The translations under genes and the position numbers were made by a program. Shown piece after piece: positions 51,343 through 60,586 of a DNA stretch of 64,000 nt (positions are counted from its first letter, which is position 1; the number at the start of each line of letters is the position of its first letter). Source of the DNA: Thermoflexaceae bacterium (GTDB lineage: Bacteria > Chloroflexota > Dehalococcoidia > Tepidiformales > Tepidiformaceae); assembly GCA_015075555.1 (NCBI GenBank), contig JABTUD010000001.1, positions 1,302,001 to 1,366,000 on the forward strand, written 5' to 3'. The notes beneath the pieces are model-generated. The model was not told where the DNA came from, searched no databases, and saw only the letters and a list, made by a program, of their open reading frames with translations.

Positions 51343-52242
51343 ATGCCCGGCTACCGCGACATTCTGACGATCAAGAAGGGGCGCATCGGCATCGTTCAGC
51401 TGAACAGGCCGGAGAAGATGAACGCCCTCAGCCACAACCTGCGCGCCGAACTCTTCGACGCCCTCAAGGATTTCGAAGCTGATCCCGAAACCCGCGCCAT
51501 CATCATCCGGGGCTCGGGCAGGGGCTTCAGCGCCGGCTACGACCTGTCGGGAATCGGCACGGCCACGGACGACCGCGACTATGTGGAGCGCCGCAGCGGG
51601 CTGCCCAACGTGGGCCCCATCAACCCCGGGCAGGGGCAGTGGCCCCAGCACCTCCTTTCCGGCTACTGGATCATCTGGGAGCTGGCCAAACCGGTCATCG
51701 CCCAGGTGCACGGGTACTGCCTGGCGGGCGGTACCGAGCTGGCGAGCATGTGCGACCTGATGTTCGTCGCCGAAGACGCCGTCATGGGCTACCCGGCGGT
51801 CCGCGCCATCACGAGCGTCGACATCATCTACCACCCCTGGCACATGCCCCAGCGCAAGGTGCGCGAACTCCTCTACACCGGCGACAGCGTTTCGGGCGCC
51901 GAGGCCGTCGCGCTCGGCTGGGCGAACCGGGCGGTCCCCATAGACCGGCTCTGCGCCACCACCGAAGCCTTCGCCGAGCGGATGGCGAACATCGACCCCG
52001 CCATGCTGCTCATGACCAAGCGGCAGGTGAACCGCGTGTACGAGGTGATGGGCATCCGCACTTCGCTCGCCGTTGGCGGCGATGTCCAGGAGCTCAGCCG
52101 CGTGCGCCCCGGGGGAGGCGAGTTCCACCGCATAGGGCGCGAGAAGGGATTGAAGGCCGCGCTCGACTGGCGTGACGGTCCCTTCGAAGACTACGGCTGC
52201 GCTCCCCGGTCCGCACCGCGCCCGGCCAATGCCCCATGGTAG
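51343..52242 (+). CDS. Enoyl-CoA hydratase/isomerase family, 299 aa
   Basis: Crotonase with RGSGRGFSAGYDL (oxyanion hole 1) and VHGYCLAGGTELASMCDLMF (oxyanion hole 2). It is longer than the other two crotonases, with an aromatic loop GLPNVGPINPGQGQWPQHLL before the second motif. Downstream of this the active-site region is AVRAITSVDIIYHPWHM, atypical of the standard hydratase. The thioesterase start lies in its last 7 bases, so they are coupled. Substrate unknown; an isomerase-type role is possible. Confidence 0.82.
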   Translation: MPGYRDILTIKKGRIGIVQLNRPEKMNALSHNLRAELFDALKDFEADPETRAIIIRGSGRGFSAGYDLSGIGTATDDRDYVERRSGLPNVGPINPGQGQWPQHLLSGYWIIWELAKPVIAQVHGYCLAGGTELASMCDLMFVAEDAVMGYPAVRAITSVDIIYHPWHMPQRKVRELLYTGDSVSGAEAVALGWANRAVPIDRLCATTEAFAERMANIDPAMLLMTKRQVNRVYEVMGIRTSLAVGGDVQELSRVRPGGGEFHRIGREKGLKAALDWRDGPFEDYGCAPRSAPRPANAPW

Positions 52243-52664
52243 GCGATCACCCCACTCCCGGGCCCGGCCTGCGCGAGCACTTCGCAGAATTCCCGTTCCA
52301 CAGGTACCTCGGCCTGACCATCGACGAGGCCCGCCCGGGCTTTGCCCGGATCTGCCTCCAGACGAGCGAGCGTACCCTCGGCGGGATTGGCAACAGCGTT
52401 CACGGCGGTGTGCTCGCGGCGCTGGTCGATATTGCCATGCTCCAGGCGCTGTTCCCCCTCTTCGGCCCCGGCGACGAGGCATCGGGCACCGCCGATCTCA
52501 ACATCACCTACATGCGCCCGGCAATGGGCGAACGGATCTACGCCGAGGCGACTGTCCTCAAGAAGGGCCGCCAGCAGGCAGTCACCGAAGTGAGCATCAT
52601 CGATGAGCAGGGCCGTCTCTGCGCGAAAGGACGGACCATCTACGCCATCCGGCAACGAACCTGA
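52236..52664 (+). CDS. PaaI-type hotdog thioesterase, 142 aa
   Basis: Hotdog fold with the PaaI-like motif GGIGNSVHGGVLAALVDIAM (N-x-x-x-x-HGG at the active site) and SGTADLNITYMRPAM. It should hydrolyse acyl- or aryl-CoA esters, preventing CoA depletion. The overlap with the crotonase gene makes joint action on one pathway likely. Confidence 0.87.
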   Translation: MVGDHPTPGPGLREHFAEFPFHRYLGLTIDEARPGFARICLQTSERTLGGIGNSVHGGVLAALVDIAMLQALFPLFGPGDEASGTADLNITYMRPAMGERIYAEATVLKKGRQQAVTEVSIIDEQGRLCAKGRTIYAIRQRT

Positions 52665-52683
52665 ACCGGGGACAGGGGCGTGC

Positions 52684-53007
52684 TCAGAGGCTGGCGCGGA
52701 TGTCCTGCAGCGCGCGTTCGGCCCTGTCCAGGCGGGCGCGGATGCCCCATGGCCCGTGGATGTTCAGCGTCATGTCCTCGGCCTGCCCGCGTACCCCGGG
52801 GAGCCTGCCGCGCACGCCGGCGGCCTCGCGCAGCCCGGCCGCCTCGGCCGAATCCGCGCCAAAGAGCGCCTCGACGACCTCGACCGTGCGGTCGTACCAC
52901 TGGTTGTAGTCGAACGGATTGGGCCCGCTGCCGCGCAGCCAGCCAATCGCGTTCAGCCGCTCCTCAAGGCGTTCGCGCGCCAGCTTCGGGTTCCCGGTGG
53001 TTGTCAC
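52684..53007 (-). CDS. Unrecognised helical protein, 107 aa
   Basis: Mostly helical and charged, with RLEERLNAIGWLRGSGPNPFDY near the N-terminus and an amphipathic C-terminal helix (RLDRAERALQDIRASL). No signal, no cysteine, no known motif. The GTG at 53007 has TATGAT six bases upstream and no ribosome site, the same architecture as other leaderless genes here. Confidence 0.6.
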   Translation of the reverse strand: MTTTGNPKLARERLEERLNAIGWLRGSGPNPFDYNQWYDRTVEVVEALFGADSAEAAGLREAAGVRGRLPGVRGQAEDMTLNIHGPWGIRARLDRAERALQDIRASL

Positions 53008-53013
53008 GCCGCG

Positions 53014-53019
53014 ATCATA
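53014..53019 (-). promoter_or_regulatory. -10 hexamer TATGAT, leaderless GTG start
   Basis: TATGAT, six bases (CGCGGC), then GTG at 53007 on the minus strand. Confidence 0.45.
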
Positions 53020-53051
53020 ATCTGGCCCCGCGACAGGGGGAAATGCCGGGC

Positions 53052-53480
53052 TCAGGCTGCAGGCCGGAGCGAGAGCTCGAAGGCAAGGTCACCGAGGCTG
53101 AGGAGGGCGCCATCGATGCGCGCCCGGCTTTCGGCCGGCACGGATTCGACGTCATCCAGGAAGGCGGCAATCCTGGATGCGCCTCCTTCGCTATAGAACG
53201 ACTCGGGTTTGAGAACGCCCAGCGTATTGGAGCAGACAACGCGGCCCTCGTGGTCGCGGCAGGCGAGGGCCACGGCCACCTGGCTGATCCCGTAGGGTCG
53301 GCGCATTGCCGCCATCGCCTCGCGGATGGAGGCAAGGATGGTCTCGGCGACCCGGTGGCGCGCGTGCGAGTCCCCGGCTGCAGGCGCGTCCCAGGTGAAT
53401 TCGGTGACGCCAACGCCCCGCCTGATCGCCTCGGCGATGCGGCGCTCTGCTGCTCCCCTGGGCATGAATGGCAATCTCAT
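53052..53480 (-). CDS. Unrecognised alpha/beta protein, about 142 aa
   Basis: Begins MRLPFMPRGAAERRIAEAIRRGVG and continues with a mixed fold including YGISQVAVALACRDHEGRVV and SRIAAFLDDVESVPAES. The ATG at 53480 or 53465 may be the start; neither has a strong ribosome site. The frame is open upstream, but that part looks non-coding. Not recognised. Confidence 0.5.
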   Translation of the reverse strand: MRLPFMPRGAAERRIAEAIRRGVGVTEFTWDAPAAGDSHARHRVAETILASIREAMAAMRRPYGISQVAVALACRDHEGRVVCSNTLGVLKPESFYSEGGASRIAAFLDDVESVPAESRARIDGALLSLGDLAFELSLRPAA

Positions 53481-53586
53481 TTCGTGTAAGTTGTCGGCCG
53501 CTTGCGCCCGAACTTGGTTGCAGTTCGGTGCCCGCGGGGGAGCGGGGCGGCAACGCACACCATTCGCCCCATCATGGGCGAGAGCT

Positions 53587-53592
53587 TACACT
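53587..53592 (+). promoter_or_regulatory. -10 hexamer TACACT before the ATG at 53600
   Basis: TACACT, seven bases, then ATG. One base longer than the usual spacing at the other leaderless candidates. Confidence 0.35.
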
Positions 53593-53599
53593 CGCCTCG

Positions 53600-54046
53600 A
53601 TGGACAACGACTTCAGCGTTGACCTCGCCGACGTGGCTTCCGCCATTCGCACTAACGATGTCATAGCCATCCGTTTCGTGGTGGTAGGGCAGCGGCTCCT
53701 GCTGGATTTCCGCGCGACCGCGATTGACCCGCCGCTTGTGAAAATGGTGGAGCCGGTGAAGTCGATAGAAGAGCGTTACGCCACCCTCAAGCTCCTACGT
53801 CCGCGCTTCCCGGCCCCCGAAAGGATCGTTGCTCTCTGGTGGCCGCGCTTTGCACGCTCGCTGGAAACGACGGGGACGTGGAACCTGGTCCTGGAGCGCG
53901 TGAGCGAAACGGGCCACCCGGCCGCCGTTCGCGATGCGGAGGATGCCCTCCGCGAGCTGGTGGCGCTGGAAGAGGCGCAGCAGCGCGCGGCCGTCCAGGG
54001 GGCGGGCTTTCGCACGCTCTGGAGCGCCTCGACAACCCCGCGTTAG
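53600..54046 (+). CDS. Unrecognised protein upstream of a zincin, 148 aa
   Basis: Begins MDNDFSVDLADVASAIRTND, with strands VIAIRFVVVGQRLLLDFRA, a Trp-rich segment ALWWPRFARSLETTG and a C-terminal helix. Possibly a structured regulator or inhibitor. Its TAG stop is immediately followed, in the same frame, by sequence belonging to the metallopeptidase, which has no normal start codon of its own. Confidence 0.6.
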   Translation: MDNDFSVDLADVASAIRTNDVIAIRFVVVGQRLLLDFRATAIDPPLVKMVEPVKSIEERYATLKLLRPRFPAPERIVALWWPRFARSLETTGTWNLVLERVSETGHPAAVRDAEDALRELVALEEAQQRAAVQGAGFRTLWSASTTPR

Positions 54047-54055
54047 GCCCGGGCC

Positions 54056-54424
54056 CTGGAACGCGCGCATTTCCGCCAGCTTGTACGCGAAGCGGTGGCC
54101 TCCCTGCCACCCGAGCTCCTCGCCCGCGTCCACAACGTCGATATTGTCATTGAGCGGCGGCCATCGGCGCGAGACCGGAAGCTGGCCGGGATCGGCCCGG
54201 GGCGTCTTCTGCTGGGCCTCTACCACGGGATACCGCTCACCCGGCGCGGCGAGTACTACAACCTCGTGCCCCCCGACAAGATCTCCATCTACCAGGAGTC
54301 AATCGAAGCCATCTGTACGACCGATGAAGAGGTGCGCGACCAGGTGCGAACGACAGTGCTTCACGAGCTCGCGCACTACTTCGGCATCGATGACGACCGT
54401 CTCGAAGAGCTGGGGCTGGGGTAG
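54056..54424 (+). CDS. Zincin-like metallopeptidase (PF06262 type), about 122 aa, non-canonical start
   Basis: The zinc motif TTVLHELAHYFGIDD (HExxH-x-x-x-x-x-D) and LYHGIPLTRRG identify the short metallopeptidase family. Members normally begin with a helix like ERAHFRQLVREAVASLPPELL. That helix is present, but the only start codon before it is a CTG at 54056; ATG, GTG and TTG are absent until a GTG at 54095, which would delete the helix. Options are CTG initiation or read-through of the upstream in-frame TAG at 54044. Confidence 0.72.
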   Translation: MERAHFRQLVREAVASLPPELLARVHNVDIVIERRPSARDRKLAGIGPGRLLLGLYHGIPLTRRGEYYNLVPPDKISIYQESIEAICTTDEEVRDQVRTTVLHELAHYFGIDDDRLEELGLG

Positions 54425-54478
54425 GGGGACTGGGCAGGGCAAGAAACCGTACAGGTCTCGTTGACCTAACCACACGCC

Positions 54479-55906
54479 ATGGCTAGGTTGAAGAACATGG
54501 CCGGCCGTGCGGAAGAGGCATCCCTACTTCTTCAACGTGCGCGCCCGCAGCGAGGCGCCGCACGAGCCCACTCCCACAGCCCGGGCCAGCGTTTCCTCTT
54601 TGTCCTGGCTCTCCTGACCTTCGGACTGGCCTCTGTCTACACGAGCCTGGCGCTCCTCACGCGGGTGACGCCGCAGCTCTTTCCGGGCCAGAACTTCACC
54701 CTTGGCGGCGCACTCCCCAACCTTGCCCGAATCGGAATTACAGCACCCGGGGCGAACAGCCAGGTCAATCAGCGCATCAACCTGCTCATCATTGGTGTGG
54801 ACAAGCGCCCCCAGTACCGCGAGCTCGATGCCTACCTCACCGACACGATCATGGTCGCCACGCTCGACCCGGTCGCTAAGACTGTGAACATGCTCAGCAT
54901 CCCCCGCGACACGTACATCACCATCCATCACCCGGACGGGAGCAAGTACAACCGGCGGATCAACGAATCCTACGGGGTTGGCGTGAAGACGGGCGGGAGC
55001 TTCGAATCGGGCGCGCGCCAGCTCGAATACGACCTGCAGCAGAACTTCGGCATTGAAATCGATAGCTGGGTGCTCCTGGATTTCAAGGGTGTCGAGAAGC
55101 TCATCAACGCAGTGGGTGGGGTCGATGTGGACATTCCCTATGAGCTGTCGGTCGGGGAGTGGTTCTACAGCGACGACGACATCAACGGCACGTGGCTGGT
55201 CTTCCCCTCGGGGATGCAGCACCTGGACGGATACCACGCCGTTGCTTTCGGGCGGCACCGTGAGTACGACAACGACTTCCAGCGGGTCAAGCGACAGCAG
55301 CTTGTTGTCCAGGCGGCGGTGCAGAAGCTCCTTGCTCGCGGCCTTCTCAACAACCCGTTCGACCTCTGGGACGCATACAGCAGCACCGTCAAGACCGATA
55401 TGTCGAAGGCGAAGATGGCGGGCCTGGCGCCGTTGGTGATGCAGACCCAGGGGCGGATGAAGACTTTTTCGCTTGCCGACCCGGTGGACGGCGTGCCGAC
55501 GCTCACTTCGTACACAGATGATGCGGGTGCGGCGGTTCAGCTGTACGACCCCGAGAACGTCCAGTACATCCTCAGCCAGGTGTTCAGCAAGGCTGCCTAC
55601 GCCGATTCGCACGTGGAGATCCAGAACGGGTACGGCGATGGGGGCGACGCCCGCGCCGCCGCCCTGGGCCGCTACCTGGCCTACTCCCGGGGGTTACCGG
55701 CGGTGGAGATCGGCCCTGACTCGCCACAGCCGGCCCCGCACACGACCATCATCCTTTACGGCGAGGAGCGCCGGGACATGGCCGAGGACATCGCGAAGTG
55801 GATGGGCATTCCCGCCTCCGACATCCGCGTGGAGCCGCGCGTCAGCGTCACCCTCCCCGACGTGATCATCGTGGTTGGCCGCGACTTCAAGATGCCGGGA
55901 GGATAG
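54479..55906 (+). CDS. LytR-CpsA-Psr (LCP) family protein, 475 aa
   Basis: A cytoplasmic basic start, TM helix at about residues 40-62, then the LCP domain with LLIIGVDKRP, TDTIMVATLDP, LSIPRDTYITI, YGVGVKTGG and the Arg-containing FGRHREYDNDFQRVKRQQ. LCP enzymes transfer polymers to peptidoglycan. The C-terminal 110 residues contain a LytR_C-type domain (VEIQNGYGDGGDARAA, DIRVEPRVSVTLPDVIIVVG). Start is ATG 54479 or ATG 54497; the latter has TAGGTT seven bases upstream. Confidence 0.9.
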   Translation: MARLKNMAGRAEEASLLLQRARPQRGAARAHSHSPGQRFLFVLALLTFGLASVYTSLALLTRVTPQLFPGQNFTLGGALPNLARIGITAPGANSQVNQRINLLIIGVDKRPQYRELDAYLTDTIMVATLDPVAKTVNMLSIPRDTYITIHHPDGSKYNRRINESYGVGVKTGGSFESGARQLEYDLQQNFGIEIDSWVLLDFKGVEKLINAVGGVDVDIPYELSVGEWFYSDDDINGTWLVFPSGMQHLDGYHAVAFGRHREYDNDFQRVKRQQLVVQAAVQKLLARGLLNNPFDLWDAYSSTVKTDMSKAKMAGLAPLVMQTQGRMKTFSLADPVDGVPTLTSYTDDAGAAVQLYDPENVQYILSQVFSKAAYADSHVEIQNGYGDGGDARAAALGRYLAYSRGLPAVEIGPDSPQPAPHTTIILYGEERRDMAEDIAKWMGIPASDIRVEPRVSVTLPDVIIVVGRDFKMPGG

Positions 55907-55982
55907 CCCGGCGGGCGCAGCCGGCGCCCTCAGGTGCGTTCTCGCGCCGGGCGCGGCCCTTAACCTGAGCCATCTCATCGGT

Positions 55983-55991
55983 TGATATAAT
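55983..55991 (+). promoter_or_regulatory. Extended -10 promoter TGATATAAT for the moxR operon
   Basis: A perfect TATAAT preceded by TGn. Upstream, CTCAGGT (55929-55935) and ACCTGAG (55963-55969) form a dyad whose right half lies at the -35 position. The leader before moxR is about 95 bases and can form a GCGGGCC/GGCCCGC hairpin. Confidence 0.6.
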
Positions 55992-56089
55992 CCATGCAGT
56001 CACGGCGGGCCATTGCGGCCCGCTCTTTGCGGCCCCGGGGCCTTAGCTGTGCCGGCCCCGCAGGCCATCACGCGGGGAGTTGAGGTTTC

Positions 56090-57040
56090 GTGGAAGACCC
56101 GAAAGCTGTCGCCGAGCGAATCATCGAGAACGTTGAAAAAGTGATTGTGGGCAAGCGCCGCGAGCTTCGCCTGGCAGTCACGGCTCTCATCTGCGGCGGA
56201 CACATGCTCATCGAAGACGTCCCTGGTGTGGGCAAGACGATGCTGGCCCGCGCTCTCGCCGCATCGACCGGCTGCTCCTTCCGCCGCATCCAGTTCACCC
56301 CGGACCTGTTGCCAAGCGATGTCTCCGGCGTTTCCATCTACAACCAGAAGAGCGGCGACTTCGAATTCCGCCCCGGTCCCATCATCGCCCAGGTGGTGCT
56401 TGCCGACGAAGTGAACCGCGCCACGCCAAAGACCCAGTCGGCCCTTCTCGAAGCGATGGAAGAGCGCCAGGTCACCGTTGACGGCGTCACGCACAGGCTC
56501 CCCCAACCCTTCATGGTGATGGCGACGCAAAACCCCATCGAGTACGAAGGCACCTTTCCCCTGCCCGAGGCGCAGCTCGATCGCTTCCTCATCCGTGTGC
56601 ACCTCGGCTACCCCCACCCGACCGATGAGGTGCTGGTGCTCGACCAGCAGCAACATCGCCACCCAGTCGAGTCGGTGGGCCAGGTGACTGACGCGACCGA
56701 GATCCTCCAGCTCCAGAACGCCGTCAAGGAGATCTACGTCGACCCCCTGGTGAAGCAGTACATAGTGGCCATCGCCAATGCCACGCGAGAACATGAGGCT
56801 GCGTATCTTGGGGCCAGCCCGCGCGGCTCCCTGGCCCTCTTCCGCACGAGCCAGGCCCGGGCGCTCCTGGATGGCCGCGATTACGTCACGCCCGACGACG
56901 TGAAGGACCTCGCCCTCGTCACGCTCGGGCACCGCATCATCCTGAGCCCGGGGGCCAAGGTGAAGGGCACCACCGCCGCCGACGTGGTGCAGGCATGCCT
57001 CAACCGCGTGCCTGTTCCCGGGGCCCGCGCGCGCGCCTGA
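56090..57040 (+). CDS. MoxR-family AAA+ ATPase, 316 aa
   Basis: Walker [11 protein letters not shown], Walker [11 protein letters not shown], sensor [23 protein letters not shown] and the C-terminal lid with [20 protein letters not shown]. MoxR proteins act as chaperones for protein or cofactor assembly and are usually paired with a VWA or DUF58 protein, as here. The GTG at 56090 has GAGG upstream. First gene of the operon. Confidence 0.93.
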   Translation: MEDPKAVAERIIENVEKVIVGKRRELRLAVTALICGGHMLIEDVPGVGKTMLARALAASTGCSFRRIQFTPDLLPSDVSGVSIYNQKSGDFEFRPGPIIAQVVLADEVNRATPKTQSALLEAMEERQVTVDGVTHRLPQPFMVMATQNPIEYEGTFPLPEAQLDRFLIRVHLGYPHPTDEVLVLDQQQHRHPVESVGQVTDATEILQLQNAVKEIYVDPLVKQYIVAIANATREHEAAYLGASPRGSLALFRTSQARALLDGRDYVTPDDVKDLALVTLGHRIILSPGAKVKGTTAADVVQACLNRVPVPGARARA

Positions 57041-57049
57041 AGCCCGGCC

Positions 57050-58306
57050 ATGCGACGGCTCATCCGGAAGGCGTTCGACCCCGGCCACAGGACCCTCACG
57101 CTCGTCGTGTGCATCCTCCTAGTGACGCTCTTCCTCGCCTTTGGGACAGGCTTCGAGCTACTCTTCCGGCTCACATGGGTGATTGGGCTGATCATCCCCG
57201 TCTCCTGGCTGATCGCCTGGTCAAGCACGCGAGGCCTGGAAGTGAGCGCTCAACGGCGCACCGGCCGGGCCCAGGTTGGCCAGGAGGCGCAGGAGGTCAT
57301 CGAAGTCCACAACCGTAGCTGGCTCCCGCGCGTCTGGCTTGAGGTCGACGACCCCTGCGGGATGCCCGGCCACCGCTCCCGGCGGGTGGTGGTGGTGCCC
57401 GCCCGCGGGTCGCGGAGCTGGCTGGTCGACACCCTCCTCGTGCGGCGCGGTCTCTACGATTGGGGTCCCGTGCGCGTGGTTGGCACCGACCCGTTTGGGC
57501 TCTTCCGGCGCAAGAAGGAGTTCGGCCACCAGGAGCAGATCCTTGTCTACCCGCCGGTGTTTGACCTCCCTCACTTCCAGGCGCCGCCGGCCAATCTGCC
57601 CGGCGAGGGGCGCTTCCGCCGCCGCACGCACTACGTGACCCCAAACGCCTCTGGCATTCGCGAATACGCCCCCGGCGATGCCTTCAACCGCATCCACTGG
57701 CCCAGCACCGTGCGCACCCGGCACCTGATGGTCAAGACCTTTGAGCTCGATCCGGCCAGCGACATCTGGGTGATCCTCGACATGGAGCGGCGCGTCAATG
57801 TGGGCGTTGGCGATAGCTCAACGGAGGAATACGGGGTGCGCATCGCTGCCAGCATCGCGCGCCACTACCTGGTGCAGAACCGTTCGGTCGGGTTGATCAC
57901 CTTTGGGCGTGACCTGCAGGTGGTGGAGGCCGAGCGCGGAGCGCAGCAGCTCACGCGCATCCTGGAGACGCTCGCCACCGTCCGCGCAACCGGCGATGCT
58001 CCCCTGGGGAACATCCTCATGGAAGAGCAGCGCCGCTTCGGCCGCCACACCACCGTGGTGCTGGTCACCTCTGCTACTGACGACCTCTGGCTGAGCGGCC
58101 TGCTTTCGCTCACGCAACGCGGCGTCAAGGCGGCGGTTGTGCTTGTTGACCCCAGCTCGTTTGGCGGGGGCGAAGCCCCCCTGATGATCTATGGTGCGCT
58201 CACGGCGGCAGACGTGCTTACCTATGTTGTGCAGAAGGGCGATGACCTGGGCCTTGCGCTGAGTCCGGCCCTGGTCTCGGAAGGAGCATCGCGATGGCAG
58301 AGCTGA
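57050..58306 (+). CDS. DUF58 membrane-anchored protein, 418 aa
   Basis: Two N-terminal helices (about 18-60), then an extracytoplasmic/cytoplasmic beta region with WLEVDDPCGMPGHRSRRVVVVP and the DUF58 signature GIREYAPGDAFNRIHWPSTVR, followed by a VWA-like half (ASDIWVILDMERRVNVG). DUF58-MoxR pairs are thought to assemble envelope complexes. It follows moxR by 9 bases and overlaps the next gene by 13. Confidence 0.9.
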   Translation: MRRLIRKAFDPGHRTLTLVVCILLVTLFLAFGTGFELLFRLTWVIGLIIPVSWLIAWSSTRGLEVSAQRRTGRAQVGQEAQEVIEVHNRSWLPRVWLEVDDPCGMPGHRSRRVVVVPARGSRSWLVDTLLVRRGLYDWGPVRVVGTDPFGLFRRKKEFGHQEQILVYPPVFDLPHFQAPPANLPGEGRFRRRTHYVTPNASGIREYAPGDAFNRIHWPSTVRTRHLMVKTFELDPASDIWVILDMERRVNVGVGDSSTEEYGVRIAASIARHYLVQNRSVGLITFGRDLQVVEAERGAQQLTRILETLATVRATGDAPLGNILMEEQRRFGRHTTVVLVTSATDDLWLSGLLSLTQRGVKAAVVLVDPSSFGGGEAPLMIYGALTAADVLTYVVQKGDDLGLALSPALVSEGASRWQS

Positions 58307-60585
58307 ACCTGCCCATGCGCCGCGCGGCAGGGCGCGGAAGCGGCATGCGCGGGAGCGTACCTCCGCACCCGGCACTGAACTGGGAGGACCTGCTCACCTT
58401 CGCCGCCGCCCTTGTGGTCTTTGTCAGCGTTGCCGTGGCCATTCAGCAGGCGCGCTGGGTCCCCGGCATGCCCCCGGTGGTCCCCACAACGCTTGGAGGG
58501 CTGCTCATCGGCCTGTTCGCAGCGCGTGCCCGCCTGCATGCCCTGGTCCTGCACCCGATCGCACTCGCGCTCGGAGCGCTGCTGGTCCTGCTCATGGTGC
58601 AGTCGTACGCGGATGGTATCTCCGTCCAGGACCGCATCGCAGACGTCCGTTTTCGCATGGTCGAATGGTTCCACGTCGTCCGCTCCGGTGACATCAGCAA
58701 CGACAACCTGCCCTTTGTGACCCTTGTCCACACCTGCGCCTTCCTGACCACGTATCTTGCGGCGTGGTCTATCTACCGCTGGCGCAACGCCTGGCTGGCG
58801 GTGATCGCCGGGGGGGTGGTTCTCTTCGCCAGCGTGAGCCTGCAGAAGGGCGATCCGGGTGGCGCCGTCGTGGTCTTTGTGTTCGGGTCCATCCTGCTGG
58901 TGGCACGGACCTACCTGCAGAAGAACCAGGCCCGCTGGCGGCGCGAAGGGGTGGACTACCCCGACTTCGTCAGTCTCAACGCGCTCCAGGTTGCGGTGCT
59001 TGCGGCCGGCGCGCTCATTGCCGTGGCATGGGTGGCGCCACTGGGGGTTCGCCAGAGCACTGCCGACCGCGCCCTGAGCACCTTCGCCGACCCGCTCGAC
59101 AGCCGGACCGAGGACCTTGTCCGGCTCTTCCACAACGTGAACTCAGGGCGGGGAGCGCCGTTGCACAGCTTCGGTTCCACCATGCCCATCAAGGGGGATG
59201 TGAAGCTCGGAACGAGCGTGCTCTTCGAAGTCACAAGTCCGCAGGCAGGGCTCATCAGAGCAACCAGCTACGACGAGTACACGGGCGCCGGCTGGAAATC
59301 CACCGGGCGCCTTGCCCGCCGCGTCGAGGGCAGCGACCTTGCCGAACTCCCACCCGACGCCGTCTACAAGCTTCGCTCCGTCAGCATTCTGAACGTCACG
59401 GCCCGGAGCGACACGGACGTCATCCTCACGGCCGGGACCCCCGTGGGAACGAACGTGGACGCCTATGTGGACACGCCCAGGGCAATGGAAGGCGACATCG
59501 AACGCATGCGCGCCCGGGGCGGCTTCGGAGATGGCGATACCTACAACGCCATCGGCTCGGAGAGCACGGCCAGCGCCGACGACCTCCGTTCCGCTGGCAC
59601 CGGCTACCCTGACTGGGTGACCGAACGCTACCTGCAACTCCCCGATGACCTCCCCGGCCGCGTCGCGGACGAGGCGAGGCGCGTGGCCGGCGGGGCCGGG
59701 TCGCCATACGATGTGGCGGCTGCGGTCGAGGCGTACATCCGCAGCTTCCCCTACAACACGTCCGTACCCGCCACGCCGCCAAAGCGCGACGCTGTGGACT
59801 TCTTCCTCTTCGACCTCAAGGCCGGCTACTTCGACTACCAGGCTACAGCGATGGCGGTCATGCTCCGGACGCTTAAAGTCCCGGCGCGCGTCGCCGTTGG
59901 ATTCGCCCTCGACCCGGGCGAGGTGGTCGAAACCCGGTACACGGTGCGCAAGAACGATGCCTATACCTGGGTGGAAGTGTTCTTCCCCGGCTACGGATGG
60001 GTGAACTTCAACCCCACGCAGGACCGCCCGGCCGGGGGCGCAGGCGGGATTGGGGCCGGGACCATCGTTGGCGAGAACTTCGAGATGCCCTCGCTCGAAG
60101 ACCTCTTCCCGATCGAGGACGACTTCGAAAACCCGATCCCCGACGATGTCAACGAAGCCCTGAATGAGCCGCCCGTCCGGGCGAGCGAGCCGCCCTGGTT
60201 CCTGCTCTGGGGCCTCGCGGTGGTCCTGGGACTTGCCGCCCTGGCGTTGCTCTCGGTGCGTGTCGCCTGGAACTGGGGCCTGCGCGGGCTTGAGGGACCG
60301 GTACGCCTCTGGGCCAGGACGCAGCGGCTTGCGGGCTGGGCCGGGCTTTCCGGGCCGCACACCGAAACGCCGCGCGAATGGTCTCGCCGCGTTGGCGAGT
60401 CGGTTCGGGAAGAGGAGAGCGCAGCGACGCTGGCGAAGGCCTACGAAACAGCCCGCTACTCGCGCCCGGACACGAACTCCCCCACCGCCAGCAGCGAAGC
60501 GAAGGTGGCCTATGCCCGCCTGCGCAACACCCTGCTGAAGCACATCGTTCGCCGCGGCCGCCAGGGCCCGCCCCCACCGAACTGA
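58294..60585 (+). CDS. TgpA-like transglutaminase-domain membrane protein, 763 aa
   Basis: Six N-terminal helices (about 25-250), a large external part with the transglutaminase-like core: AVDFFLFDLKAGYFDYQATAMAVMLRTLKVPARVAVGFALD and AYTWVEVFFPGYGWVNFNPT. The usual catalytic Cys position, in GYCxxFA of the family, here reads GYFDYQA, so the nucleophile seems to be missing, while the His/Asp strands remain. A last helix near 625 and a cytoplasmic tail follow. GGAAGGAG precedes the ATG. The three-gene MoxR-DUF58-TgpA set is widely conserved. Confidence 0.9.
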   Translation: MAELNLPMRRAAGRGSGMRGSVPPHPALNWEDLLTFAAALVVFVSVAVAIQQARWVPGMPPVVPTTLGGLLIGLFAARARLHALVLHPIALALGALLVLLMVQSYADGISVQDRIADVRFRMVEWFHVVRSGDISNDNLPFVTLVHTCAFLTTYLAAWSIYRWRNAWLAVIAGGVVLFASVSLQKGDPGGAVVVFVFGSILLVARTYLQKNQARWRREGVDYPDFVSLNALQVAVLAAGALIAVAWVAPLGVRQSTADRALSTFADPLDSRTEDLVRLFHNVNSGRGAPLHSFGSTMPIKGDVKLGTSVLFEVTSPQAGLIRATSYDEYTGAGWKSTGRLARRVEGSDLAELPPDAVYKLRSVSILNVTARSDTDVILTAGTPVGTNVDAYVDTPRAMEGDIERMRARGGFGDGDTYNAIGSESTASADDLRSAGTGYPDWVTERYLQLPDDLPGRVADEARRVAGGAGSPYDVAAAVEAYIRSFPYNTSVPATPPKRDAVDFFLFDLKAGYFDYQATAMAVMLRTLKVPARVAVGFALDPGEVVETRYTVRKNDAYTWVEVFFPGYGWVNFNPTQDRPAGGAGGIGAGTIVGENFEMPSLEDLFPIEDDFENPIPDDVNEALNEPPVRASEPPWFLLWGLAVVLGLAALALLSVRVAWNWGLRGLEGPVRLWARTQRLAGWAGLSGPHTETPREWSRRVGESVREEESAATLAKAYETARYSRPDTNSPTASSEAKVAYARLRNTLLKHIVRRGRQGPPPPN

Positions 60586-60586
60586 G

